DNA of 64,000 bases from Actinomycetota bacterium (lineage in GTDB: Bacteria; Actinomycetota; Actinomycetes; Nanopelagicales; Nanopelagicaceae), in contig WLEB01000003.1 of the NCBI GenBank assembly GCA_009704505.1, positions 1 through 64,000 of the forward strand. Direction: 5' to 3'. Each line of letters begins with the position of its first letter. Position 1 is the stretch's first letter. This document shows positions 54,987 through 64,000 of the stretch, piece after piece. Below the pieces are notes generated by a model that was not told where the DNA came from, searched no databases, and was given only the letters and a program-made list of their open reading frames with translations. The position numbers were made by a program, and so were the translations under genes.

Positions 54987-56297
54987 CTAGTCGGTGCGAC
55001 CGAGTGCACGAAACTTCCACCCAGCTTTGCGCCATAAATCTCGATCCAGCATATTTCGCCCATCAATAATGACCTTGTTTTTTACCAATGCTGCAATTTC
55101 ATTTGGATCAATCTGGCGATACTCTTTCCATTCAGTAAGGTGTAAGACTAAATCCGAACCCTTTACCGCATCATTAATACTTTCGGCATACTCCAAATTT
55201 GGAAAACGCTTGCGAGCAGGTTCAATTCCCTTAGGGTCGTGAACAACTACATGTGAACCTGCTGCATTTAATTGAGCAGCAATATCTAATGCTGGGGAAT
55301 CGCGCACATCATCACTATCTGGTTTAAATGTTGCACCCAAAACGGCGATTTTGTATCCAGTTAATTCCTTGGAGAGTTCATCACGTACAACATCGATTAC
55401 GCGAAGACGGGCACGTAGATTGATTGCATCAATCTCTCGTAAAAATTCCAAAGCCTGCTTAGCACCTAACTCTTCAGCTCTAGCCATAAATGCTCGAATA
55501 TCTTTTGGAAGGCAACCTCCGCCAAAACCAATTCCAGCTTGAAGGAACTTGTTTCCAATACGTGGGTCGTAACCAATTGCTTGGGCGAGCACGGTTACAT
55601 CTCCGCCTGCGGCCTCGCAAACTTCAGCCATTGCATTTATGAATGAAATCTTTGTTGCTAGGAAAGAATTTGCGGCTACTTTTACTAATTCAGAGGTAGG
55701 CAAATCTGCACGAATCCATGGAGTGCCAAGATCTAGAATTGGTTTATAAACTTTTTTAAGAGTCTCTTCTGCCAGGTCATTGGCAACACCAACAACTAAT
55801 CTATTTGGTGTCAATGTATCCTTAATAGCAAAACCCTCACGTAGAAACTCTGGGTTCCATGCTAAATCAGATTGAGGTGCGATCTTTACTAATTCACCGC
55901 GAAGTGATTGCGCAGTTCCCACCGGTACCGTGGACTTACCAACGACTAACGAACCCTTTTTTAAGTACGGCGCGATAGCTGCAACTGCTGATTTTACATA
56001 CGTTAAATCAGCGGCAAGTCCATCCTTGCTCTGGGGCGTCCCAACGCAAACAAAATGAACATCAGTCTTTGCGACAGCAGCAAAATCAGTTGTAAAAGAC
56101 AATCTGCCTGACTTCACTTCTTGGGCAAGTAATGTTTCTAAACCAGGCTCATAGAATGGCAAACTTCCACTTTGTAACTGTGCGACTTTTTCGGGATCAG
56201 TATCAACACCAACAACTGTGTAGCCAAGTGAAGACATACATGCTGCATGTGTTGCGCCAAGATAACCACAACCAACAACCGAAAGTGTTAAATCCAT
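54987..56297 (-). CDS. ugd: UDP-glucose 6-dehydrogenase
   Basis: LTLSVVGCGYLGATHAACMSSLGYTVVGVDTDPEKV; FGGGCLPKDIRAF. Confidence 0.95.
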   Translation of the reverse strand: MDLTLSVVGCGYLGATHAACMSSLGYTVVGVDTDPEKVAQLQSGSLPFYEPGLETLLAQEVKSGRLSFTTDFAAVAKTDVHFVCVGTPQSKDGLAADLTYVKSAVAAIAPYLKKGSLVVGKSTVPVGTAQSLRGELVKIAPQSDLAWNPEFLREGFAIKDTLTPNRLVVGVANDLAEETLKKVYKPILDLGTPWIRADLPTSELVKVAANSFLATKISFINAMAEVCEAAGGDVTVLAQAIGYDPRIGNKFLQAGIGFGGGCLPKDIRAFMARAEELGAKQALEFLREIDAINLRARLRVIDVVRDELSKELTGYKIAVLGATFKPDSDDVRDSPALDIAAQLNAAGSHVVVHDPKGIEPARKRFPNLEYAESINDAVKGSDLVLHLTEWKEYRQIDPNEIAALVKNKVIIDGRNMLDRDLWRKAGWKFRALGRTD

Positions 56298-56307
56298 GGT
56301 CTTCACT

Positions 56308-57435
56308 TTACTTCAATGCCCCACAGGGATTTTCATCGGCGGTACGAGTCTTGAATTTATCGATAATTGTCGGAGTTGGGCTCCCCGAAGCCGACGGGGA
56401 TGGTTCAACAATATCTGTTAAGGGAAGATCTTCTCGTAGTCGATTAAAGAGTTCGGGTGCTAAAACTGGGTCCCACTTTACAACTGAACCGACTCCATCA
56501 ACTCGAGCATTGGTATTTCCAAGTGGAATAGTCAAAGTTCGAACATTGCTTGCAGATAAGTTCTTTAACTGCTTTGCAAGAGTCAAGAGATCACCCTTAT
56601 CTAATTCGGCATCAGTTTTTACAGTTGCAATGAGCGAGTTAAAGAAATTCACTAACTTAACTGGGTTTAACAAAACCCCTGTGCTAGTTACTTTTCGCAA
56701 TACAGCGCTCATAAACTGTTGCTGACGCTGCATTCGACCGATGTCACCAAGTCCATCAAAATCTCTAGTTCTTACATACTTCAAAGATTCAATTCCATTA
56801 AGTGTGTGGACTCCGGCCGCTAGAACTAAGTGACTGCCTGGATCATCAATGTCCTTTTTGGTGCACACTTCAATTCCACCCAGTGAATCAACCATGCCTG
56901 CAAAACCAGCAAAACCTATTTCAATGTAGTGATCAATCCGAACACTTGTTTCGTTTTCAATTGTTTGAATGAGTAAGGATGGACCCCCAAATGCAAATGC
57001 TGCATTAATTTTGCCAAGGGCAGCTGGAATAATTTTTCCACTACCCGAAGAAGAAGGATGTTCTGGAATAGTTACTAAGGAATCACGAGGGATGGAGATG
57101 ATCGTTGCCTTATCTCGCGATTTTGAAATGTGAACAATGAGCATGGTGTCCGACCTTGAACCTGCTGCAGTTTTAGTACTTCCTACGCGCAGCAACTTCC
57201 TCTGTTCTTTGGTTAAACCTTCGCGTGTATCTGCACCCACGACAAGATAATTAAGAGCAGATGTTGGTTTATCCGGTCTATCGATCACGGCGCCGAATGC
57301 GTCTATACGAGAAATAGCACCGCTTATTTGTCCAAGGCCTAACCAAGAGATGCTTGAAATCACAACGATCCCCACAGACAGTGAGGTAAAAATTCGAATT
57401 GCCCGCGTTGATTTCACTAGGAGAGAGTACTTCAA
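56308..57435 (-). CDS. LytR-CpsA-Psr (LCP) family cell-envelope ligase
   Basis: LNYLVVGADTREG; RSDTMLIVHISKSRDKATIISIPRDSLVTIPEH; DHYIEIGFAGFAGMVDSLGGIEVC. Confidence 0.93.
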   Translation of the reverse strand: MKYSLLVKSTRAIRIFTSLSVGIVVISSISWLGLGQISGAISRIDAFGAVIDRPDKPTSALNYLVVGADTREGLTKEQRKLLRVGSTKTAAGSRSDTMLIVHISKSRDKATIISIPRDSLVTIPEHPSSSGSGKIIPAALGKINAAFAFGGPSLLIQTIENETSVRIDHYIEIGFAGFAGMVDSLGGIEVCTKKDIDDPGSHLVLAAGVHTLNGIESLKYVRTRDFDGLGDIGRMQRQQQFMSAVLRKVTSTGVLLNPVKLVNFFNSLIATVKTDAELDKGDLLTLAKQLKNLSASNVRTLTIPLGNTNARVDGVGSVVKWDPVLAPELFNRLREDLPLTDIVEPSPSASGSPTPTIIDKFKTRTADENPCGALK

Positions 57436-57453
57436 CGGTACCGTGTACGGGTT

Positions 57454-58464
57454 ATGTCGACATCAGCAAATACCTTATATGGCTTACCGAGAGCAGAAAT
57501 CTCGGTAATTTTACCTGTTCTCAATGAAGAGAAGTATTTAGCTGATTCAGTAAGTGCCATTCTTAATCAAAAATTTGATGGGCCATTAGAGGTAATTCTT
57601 GCGGTCGGACCATCGAACGATAAAACCATGGAGATAGCACGCAAACTCGCTACCCACGATGCGCGTGTAGTTGTTATTGAAAATCCCTCAGGACGAACTG
57701 CAGCGGGCCTTAATTTAGCAATCTCAGCATCTTCTCATTCAATAATTGTCCGAGTTGATGGACATGCAAACATTCCAACAAACTACTGTCAATTGGCCTA
57801 TGAAACTTTAAGAGAAACTGGGGCCGTAAATGTTGGCGGGATTATGGATGCAAGTGGACAGACAATTTTTGAAAAATCTGTTGCTAGAGCAATGAGAAGC
57901 CCACTGGGTGTTGGTGCATCTCGTTTTCACACCGGTGGAATTCCTGGTGAAGTCGACACAGTTTATTTAGGAGTATTTAGAAAAGAAGCCTTACTTGCCG
58001 TTGGTGGATTTGATGAGAGATTTACACGAGCCCAAGATTGGGAGTTAAATTTTCGCTTGCGCCAAATGGGAGGGGTAATTTACTTTGATCCTCGCTTGGT
58101 TGTTTCTTATCGTCCTCGTTCAACTCTAACGGCTCTTGCTAGACAGTATTTTCAATATGGTCGATGGCGAAGAGTGGTATCACGTCTGCATCAAGGAACC
58201 ATAAATTACAGATATTTAGCTCCTCCATTTACAGTTATTGCAACATTTCTTTCTTTTGTATTGGGTTGGTTGATCACCCCAGTTCTGTTTTTACCAGCAA
58301 TAATCTATGGAGTATTTATCCTGTTGGCCTCCGCTTTAATTGGGAAATCCCTGATTGAAGTTCTTTGTTTACCTGCAATATTGCTCACAATGCACATTTC
58401 ATGGGGAATTGGTTTTCTTACTTCGCCGAACTCACTTGTCCCTACGGTAACCTTGCGTCCGTGA
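57454..58464 (+). CDS. Glycosyltransferase family 2, membrane-associated
   Basis: ISVILPVLNEEKYLADSVSAILNQ; IVRVDGHANIP; C-terminal TM segments. Confidence 0.93.
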   Translation: MSTSANTLYGLPRAEISVILPVLNEEKYLADSVSAILNQKFDGPLEVILAVGPSNDKTMEIARKLATHDARVVVIENPSGRTAAGLNLAISASSHSIIVRVDGHANIPTNYCQLAYETLRETGAVNVGGIMDASGQTIFEKSVARAMRSPLGVGASRFHTGGIPGEVDTVYLGVFRKEALLAVGGFDERFTRAQDWELNFRLRQMGGVIYFDPRLVVSYRPRSTLTALARQYFQYGRWRRVVSRLHQGTINYRYLAPPFTVIATFLSFVLGWLITPVLFLPAIIYGVFILLASALIGKSLIEVLCLPAILLTMHISWGIGFLTSPNSLVPTVTLRP

Positions 58465-59288
58465 GTACCCCACTTCAGGTTTATGAGCCATTTAAAGCTG
58501 GCCTTCCTAAACTAGGCAAGTACTGGAAGTCGCTCTGGTCCAGGCGTACCTTTATCGCAGAGCATTCTAAATCTGAATTACGCGAACAGCACTATGACTC
58601 AGTCTTTGGTCAGATGTGGCTAGTAATTAATCCGCTATTGCTTTCTGGGGTCTATTTCATTTTGATTGTAATTATTGGGGGTAAGACAGATACAACTCGA
58701 TACGTACATCTTACGGGAACGCTTTTTTTATTTTACTTAGTTGCCAACAGTTTAAGTTCAGGTGTTAAATCCGTAACTTCAGGACAAAGATTAATTCTAA
58801 ATACTGCTTTTCCGCGAATAATGTTGCCACTTTCATCTGTCGTGATAGCAATGTTTAAATTCCTGCCAACAATTGTTGTTTTCATGGTAATTAAGGCAGT
58901 AGTTGGTTCACCGTTTACAATCCAAATGCTATGGGCGCTTCCAATTCTGTTCATTACGACACTTTTGGCACTGGGACTTGCGATAGCAATCTCATGTATA
59001 AATGTTTACTTCCGGGATATTTCAAGCTTTTTACCGTATATGACACGGACGCTTCTATACCTATCCCCAATTTTATATGAAGCATCAACGTTAAAGCCTG
59101 GTCTACTCTTTTTAGAGTACGTGAATCCACTTTTTCCAATTTTAGATTCCTGGTCAAGTGCTTTGGTTCATGGTCAAAACCCTGAAATGTCCAGCATGCT
59201 TGCAGGCTTAGGGTGGGCAACCGGAATATTCTTTTTAGGTACATACTTTTTCCTATCGAGGGAGCGTGAGTTCGCTGTCCGTCTCTAA
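58461..59288 (+). CDS. ABC-2 type polysaccharide/teichoic acid export permease
   Basis: SELREQHYDSVFGQMWLVINPLLLSGVYFILIVIIGG; GTG start overlapping GT2 stop (ORF opens at 58365). Confidence 0.88.
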   Translation: MSTPLQVYEPFKAGLPKLGKYWKSLWSRRTFIAEHSKSELREQHYDSVFGQMWLVINPLLLSGVYFILIVIIGGKTDTTRYVHLTGTLFLFYLVANSLSSGVKSVTSGQRLILNTAFPRIMLPLSSVVIAMFKFLPTIVVFMVIKAVVGSPFTIQMLWALPILFITTLLALGLAIAISCINVYFRDISSFLPYMTRTLLYLSPILYEASTLKPGLLFLEYVNPLFPILDSWSSALVHGQNPEMSSMLAGLGWATGIFFLGTYFFLSREREFAVRL

Positions 59289-60069
59289 TTTACATAAAAC
59301 AAATGAGATTGCCGTTTCAGTAAGAGACTTATCTCTTACTTATTCGACAACCATTGATCGCAGGCCGACATTTAAAGTTAGAGCTAAGGCGCTTATGCGT
59401 GGGAAAAAACAAACTCGAGTTGTTAATGCTTTAAGAAATGTAAATTTGGATGTTGAATACGGGCATGTGCTAGGTGTAATCGGTGCAAATGGTGCTGGTA
59501 AGTCTTCACTCATGCGATGCATTGCCGGAATTTTGCCGCCAACTCAAGGTCGCATAGAAGTCTATGGATCTGTAAGTACATTGCTTGCACTCGGTGTTGG
59601 CTTTAATCCATCTATGTCTGGCCGGGACAATGTCTACTTAGGTGGCTTAGCTGCCGGAATGACTCGTGATGAGATCAACGGGCACTTTGATGAGATCGCA
59701 TCTTTTTCTGAATTAGGAGATGCAATTGATGCACCAATGCGTACCTATTCATCGGGAATGTATGCCCGCCTTGCTTTTTCGGTTGCGGCAACTGTTCGCC
59801 CAGATATTTTGATCATTGATGAAGCATTAAGTACAGGTGATGCAAAGTTTAAAGAAAAAAGCCTAAATCGCGTTAAAGAACTTCGAAGTGATGATCGAGC
59901 ACTAATTTTAGTGAGCCATGCCATGCAGACATTGCGAGAAACATGTAACGACGTTGTTTGGCTAGATAAAGGTAAAGTCATTTCAAGGGGTGAGCCAAAC
60001 AAGGTAATTGATGCTTATCAAGAGTTTTTACAAGTTGGAAAGAGCGCTGCAATCGATGAGGATGTTTAA
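59266..60069 (+). CDS. Polysaccharide/teichoic acid export ABC ATPase
   Basis: GVIGANGAGKSSLMRCIAGILPPTQGRIEVYG; TYSSGMYARLAFSVAATVRPDILIIDEALSTGD. Confidence 0.93.
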   Translation: MSSLSVSNLHKTNEIAVSVRDLSLTYSTTIDRRPTFKVRAKALMRGKKQTRVVNALRNVNLDVEYGHVLGVIGANGAGKSSLMRCIAGILPPTQGRIEVYGSVSTLLALGVGFNPSMSGRDNVYLGGLAAGMTRDEINGHFDEIASFSELGDAIDAPMRTYSSGMYARLAFSVAATVRPDILIIDEALSTGDAKFKEKSLNRVKELRSDDRALILVSHAMQTLRETCNDVVWLDKGKVISRGEPNKVIDAYQEFLQVGKSAAIDEDV

Positions 60070-61345
60070 GCTTCTCACATTAACTCTTTCTATTGTTCTG
60101 CCAATCTCATTAATCTCGCCATTGCCGTCAAATGCTATAGCGGTTCCATCCACATTTCAATTTACTGGCGCTGGATATGGTCATGGCGTTGGAATGAGTC
60201 AGATGGGAGCGCGCTCTAAGGCGCTAGCTGGAGAGAATGCGACTTCAATTTTAAATTATTACTATAAAGATGTTGCTCTGGAAACAGCAGATGATACGAA
60301 GATACTTCGCGTAAATATTGGGCATCAATTAACAACTGCAAGAATGTTAACTCGTACTCAAGGTGCAAACTTACAGATTTTCAGCGGCGATATTGGTGAT
60401 GCACAAGGAGTTCAACCACTTGCAACAATTCCTGCCATGAGTTCGCTCAATTTTTCTATTTTTGGTTCGACGGTAATTCCAAGTATCACAACTGGCAAAA
60501 TCGTTTCAAGCATTCCAGGAAATCGAATCTTCACGGTTCGCTGGAGTGGAACTCGATATCTTGCAGGCGTCGATGGAATCATGACTTTGTCGCATGCAAA
60601 CAGAAAAAGTAACTACCGTTACGGACAAGTTCAAATTCGTGCTGTTAGAGCAGGCTCACTTGGTTTTCGACTAGCCATTACCAACTCTGTTCGACTAGCA
60701 GATGAATACCTATGGGGAGTTAGTGAAATGCCTTCGTTTTGGCCAATGGCTGCCTTAGAAGCACAAGCAATTGCATCGCGCACTTTTGCATTAAGTAAAG
60801 CAGGAGTTATCCGAACTGCATGTGACTGCGATCTATATGGAGAAATTACTGACCAAAAGTTCCTGGGTTATGCAAAAGAAATAGAGAAAAAGTGGGGAGT
60901 CTTCTGGAAAGCAGCTGTCACAAATACTGCAGGATTGGTATTAACACAATCAGGTAAACCAATAACTGCATGGTTTGGTAGTTCAAGTGGTGGTATCACA
61001 GAAACAGCGCTGAGTGCTTGGGGGAGTGAGCGAGCTTTTACTCATAGCGTTGAAGACTTAGCAAGTCTAGATCCAACTCTTAATCCTAACTTTTATAAGT
61101 GGGAGCGAAGCATTCCTCAATCAGTTACTGCCGCCGCCTTTTTGCTTCCAGATGTAGTAACTCTAGAACTCTTAACTAGAAATCCAAGTGGAACCGTTGG
61201 GATGATTAGAGCGACGGCAAGTAATGGAAAGCAAGTTTCAATACGAGGTGAAACATTTAGAAGTCGGACAAAGATTCCTTCGGCATACTTTAATTTAGTT
61301 GGCGTGCAAAACGCTGTTGAGCCCGCCCCAAGTCCCAGTTCGTAG
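60056..61345 (+). CDS. SpoIID/LytB-domain exported protein
   Basis: Signal peptide; [68 protein letters not shown]. Start at ATG 60056. Confidence 0.9.
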   Translation: MRMFKLLTLTLSIVLPISLISPLPSNAIAVPSTFQFTGAGYGHGVGMSQMGARSKALAGENATSILNYYYKDVALETADDTKILRVNIGHQLTTARMLTRTQGANLQIFSGDIGDAQGVQPLATIPAMSSLNFSIFGSTVIPSITTGKIVSSIPGNRIFTVRWSGTRYLAGVDGIMTLSHANRKSNYRYGQVQIRAVRAGSLGFRLAITNSVRLADEYLWGVSEMPSFWPMAALEAQAIASRTFALSKAGVIRTACDCDLYGEITDQKFLGYAKEIEKKWGVFWKAAVTNTAGLVLTQSGKPITAWFGSSSGGITETALSAWGSERAFTHSVEDLASLDPTLNPNFYKWERSIPQSVTAAAFLLPDVVTLELLTRNPSGTVGMIRATASNGKQVSIRGETFRSRTKIPSAYFNLVGVQNAVEPAPSPSS

Positions 61346-62257
61346 TACAGCCTCCAGAGCGCCATCTACTGAGTTTCTTCTAAATAAAAGATTGCTAGCC
61401 CCAGAAAGTGATTTAGCTTTTACAACCTCACCATCGGGCAGTTTGATCTTTGCTGAAGCTGTTATATAAACACCAGCTTCGATAACACAGTTATCACCTA
61501 AGGAAATTCCTGTACCAGAGTTTGCTCCCAATAAACATTTTTCGCCGATAGAGATGACTTCTTTTCCGCCACCACTTAGCGTTCCCATGATTGAAGCGCC
61601 ACCACCGATATCGGTTCCATCTCCAACAATTACTCCAGCTGAGATGCGACCTTCAACCATTGATGATCCAAGAGTGCCAGCATTGAAGTTAACAAAACCC
61701 TCATGCATGACAGTCGTACCAGTTGCAAGATGAGCTCCCAAGCGAACGCGATCTGCATCAGCGATTCGTACTCCACTTGGGATCACATAATCGAGCATTC
61801 GAGGGAATTTATCGACACCAAATACGGTGACATGACCGAGAGATGCAATTAATCGTGCGCGGGTAACTTCAAATCCATCAACATTGCATGGACCAGCTGA
61901 AGTCCAAACCACGTTATTTAGAATTCCGAATATTCCATCTAAAGAAATGCTTTGCGGCTTAACAAGTCGATGTGAGAGCAAATGCAAACGAAGATAAACA
62001 TCGGCAACATTTTCTGGTGCTTTAGCCAGATCTATTTCGAGACTGACTAATTCGCGTTGAACACTTCTATTTTTATCTTCACCCTTTAGCGCTAACAATT
62101 CAGCAGGAATATTTCCTGGTAACGCAGAAAGAGATGGTGATGGAAACCAAACATCCAACGTTGCTCCCTGTGAAATCGTTGCGATTCCATGGCCAGATGC
62201 AATTTTTTGAGTCGCCTTAGTCCCACCACTTGGGTTGCCAGTTGTTGAGTTGGTCAT
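61295..62257 (-). CDS. dapD: 2,3,4,5-tetrahydropyridine-2,6-dicarboxylate N-succinyltransferase (actinobacterial type)
   Basis: Hexapeptide-repeat region [58 protein letters not shown]. Confidence 0.94.
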   Translation of the reverse strand: MTNSTTGNPSGGTKATQKIASGHGIATISQGATLDVWFPSPSLSALPGNIPAELLALKGEDKNRSVQRELVSLEIDLAKAPENVADVYLRLHLLSHRLVKPQSISLDGIFGILNNVVWTSAGPCNVDGFEVTRARLIASLGHVTVFGVDKFPRMLDYVIPSGVRIADADRVRLGAHLATGTTVMHEGFVNFNAGTLGSSMVEGRISAGVIVGDGTDIGGGASIMGTLSGGGKEVISIGEKCLLGANSGTGISLGDNCVIEAGVYITASAKIKLPDGEVVKAKSLSGASNLLFRRNSVDGALEAVLRTGTWGGLNSVLHAN

Positions 62258-62287
62258 GTGCTAAGCCTAACCCCTATTCTAGGTGTC

Positions 62288-62824
62288 ATGCGTATTGCCG
62301 TCTTTTGTTCATCATCACCAGCGATCGATAACAAATATGTAGAGCTGGCGTATCAACTCGGGCAAGGTATCGCATCTCATTCAAGTGAACTTGTTACTGG
62401 CGGCGGGCATATTTCAATGATGGGCGCTGTTTCAAGAGGTGCACGAGATGCGGGTGGCAAAACTATTGGCGTGATCCCTCAGGCACTGGTAGAAATTGAA
62501 TTTGCCGACCACGATAACGATGAACTTCACGTGGTGGAAACGATGGGTCAGCGAAAGCACATGATCACAGATATCTCTGATGCGTTCATTACTTTGCCTG
62601 GGGGAGCCGGAACTCTTGAAGAGTTTTTTGAAATTTGGGTAGGTCACTACTTAAAGTTCCACTCAAAACCAGTAGTAATTTTAGATCCATTTGGAATTTA
62701 TGAACCATTGCATGAATTAATCATTCATCTTGAAGCTGAGAAATTCATCAAACCTGGAATGCGTGAAATCGTTAAATGGACAACAACTGTTGAAGATGCA
62801 TTGAATGCATGTGAGGGTATGTAA
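62288..62824 (+). CDS. LOG-family (TIGR00730) protein
   Basis: RIAVFCSSSPAIDNKYVELA; LVTGGGHISMMGAVSRGA; LPGGAGTLEEFFEIW. Confidence 0.94.
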   Translation: MRIAVFCSSSPAIDNKYVELAYQLGQGIASHSSELVTGGGHISMMGAVSRGARDAGGKTIGVIPQALVEIEFADHDNDELHVVETMGQRKHMITDISDAFITLPGGAGTLEEFFEIWVGHYLKFHSKPVVILDPFGIYEPLHELIIHLEAEKFIKPGMREIVKWTTTVEDALNACEGM

Positions 62825-62827
62825 GAA

Positions 62828-63259
62828 ATGACTAGCAATCACATTGCAATGACTTTAGTTATAAAAGCACCCATCGAAAAGGTATGGCAAGCCCTTGGGC
62901 AATGGGAGAACCAAGGTGATTGGATGTTGCTTACAAAAGTTGAAGTCACTTCAAAAATTCGTGAGGGAGTTGGAACTTCAATCGCAGCTTTCACTGGCAT
63001 TGGAAAATTAGGCCTTATGGATCACATGACAGTGACAGCATGGCAGCCACCAAATATTTGCGATGTAGTTCACACAGGTCGGATAATTAAAGGCACAGGC
63101 AGATTTGAATTGACTCAGATAGATGCCTTTACTACTCGATTTGATTGGTCAGAAGAGATTGAGGCTCCACGGGCAATCTTTTTATTGATTGCGCCTGGTC
63201 TTTATGCGGGAGTGAGAATCTCTCTCATGGCTTTTCGCCGACAACTCCAATCAGTTTAG
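62828..63259 (+). CDS. SRPBCC-family protein
   Basis: IEKVWQALGQWENQGDWM...; START/SRPBCC-like pattern. Confidence 0.75.
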   Translation: MTSNHIAMTLVIKAPIEKVWQALGQWENQGDWMLLTKVEVTSKIREGVGTSIAAFTGIGKLGLMDHMTVTAWQPPNICDVVHTGRIIKGTGRFELTQIDAFTTRFDWSEEIEAPRAIFLLIAPGLYAGVRISLMAFRRQLQSV

Positions 63260-63271
63260 TAACCTAGGAGT

Positions 63272-63466
63272 ATGAGCCCTTCATCCCAAAGCCTTTCGGA
63301 TGCTATTGCTGGCTTGCCTGAAGAAGAGCGCATCATTTTGACGATGCATTATTTGCGCTCTATGTCTACAGGTGAAATTGCTCAGATCCTTGGGGCACCT
63401 GAGCGCTCAGTTAAAGCCATTATTGAGCAGGGCAAGGCTCGATTACTGACAATCATGGGTATGTAG
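63272..63466 (+). CDS. Small stand-alone sigma-70 region-4-like HTH protein
   Basis: 64 aa: IAGLPEEERIILTMHYLRSMSTGEIAQILGAPERSVKAIIEQGKARLLTIMG. Confidence 0.75.
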   Translation: MSPSSQSLSDAIAGLPEEERIILTMHYLRSMSTGEIAQILGAPERSVKAIIEQGKARLLTIMGM

Positions 63467-63563
63467 GCCTCGATTTCTACTAATGCCAAATGTGCGAGAT
63501 ACTTAACCTCCGCAACTAGCACCACGAACGTGATCCACTCAAGTTCTTTAAGAGGAGTAACAC

Positions 63564-63743
63564 ATGGCAGCCATGAAACCCCGCACAGGCGATGGTCCAA
63601 TGGAGGTTACTAAAGAAGCTCGTTCCCTAGTCATGCGAATTCCACTAGAAGGCGGCGGCCGCCTAGTTGTTGAAATGAATGCCGAAGAGGCTAACAATTT
63701 AAGCGCGGCATTACACGCGGCAGTAGGTCTAGTTAAGAAGTAA
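63564..63743 (+). CDS. DUF3117 small protein
   Basis: Not in the supplied ORF track (59 aa): MAAMKPRTGDGPMEVTKEARSLVMRIPLEGGGRLVVEMNAEEANNLSAALHAAVGLVKK; AGGAG RBS upstream. Confidence 0.92.
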   Translation: MAAMKPRTGDGPMEVTKEARSLVMRIPLEGGGRLVVEMNAEEANNLSAALHAAVGLVKK

Positions 63744-63775
63744 ATCTGATTCCAAAGCGATAGCCTTTGGTAATC

Positions 63776-64000
63776 ATGTCGGCACTACCCATCGCATCCT
63801 CAATTGATATCAATAATGCTGTCCGTGCTGACTCAATTTCAGTCGGGTACTCTAAAAATACAGATGGCGAATTTGAATTTATCGGCTCACTTGTTTCTGA
63901 GTTAGAGCAATATTTTCAGGTCAGCTTTGGTGATGAATTAGATTTTTTCACCCCAACAGGTAAAGCCGGTGAACTATTTGAGATCCCCGTTAGAGCACCT
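63776..64000 (+). CDS. Leucyl aminopeptidase-like protein (N-terminal fragment, runs off window)
   Basis: MSALPIASSIDINNAVRADSISVGYSKNT...FTPTGKAGELFEIPVRAP open to the window end; DUF3117-pepA adjacency. Confidence 0.6.
   Translation, partial: MSALPIASSIDINNAVRADSISVGYSKNTDGEFEFIGSLVSELEQYFQVSFGDELDFFTPTGKAGELFEIPVRAP

Overview
The window is a gene-dense, moderately low-GC actinobacterial chromosome segment. Gene content, WhiB, GroEL1-type GroEL, DUF3117 and extreme compaction suggest a streamlined free-living lineage, possibly freshwater acI/Nanopelagicales-like; that taxonomy is inference. I see no mobile elements, CRISPR arrays, rRNAs or tRNAs. Blocks in order: (1) rplQ-truA-rplM-rpsI-glmM-glmS-PAP2-alr; (2) a Liv-type ABC importer with a secreted alpha/beta hydrolase, lying between alr and tsaE-tsaB-rimI-tsaD-groES-groEL (with a CIRCE-like site); (3) a WhiB3-like regulator divergent from a MerR/B12-binding CarH-like regulator, then guaB-guaB3-guaA; (4) pcrA, sucCD, DUF6350, folD, DUF3017, mdh, icd, trpS; (5) a large nucleoside uptake/catabolism locus (BMP-family ABC transporter, cdd, deoA, add, P450, ribokinase, nucleoside hydrolase, two-gene ALDH16-like pair, deoC, phosphohexomutase-like gene, purine nucleoside phosphorylase); (6) maf, a PurK homologue, ugd/LCP/GT2/ABC polysaccharide export, SpoIID, dapD, LOG, DUF3117, pepA start. 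Main observations: (a) converging erosion of purine synthesis and its control: a purH C-terminal scar where purN-purH are expected, a PurK with much of its ATP-grasp region missing and no adjacent purE, and an IMP dehydrogenase with no Bateman/CBS module, in a window that also carries the nucleoside-scavenging locus; (b) a recurrent leaderless-promoter signature (TANNNT, 6-7 nt, start codon), including three very short divergent intergenic regions where two such promoters abut or share the same bases; (c) a split ALDH16-like enzyme; (d) a CarH-like candidate B12 photoreceptor with Wx9EH. All calls come from reading the sequence by eye; no searches were run.
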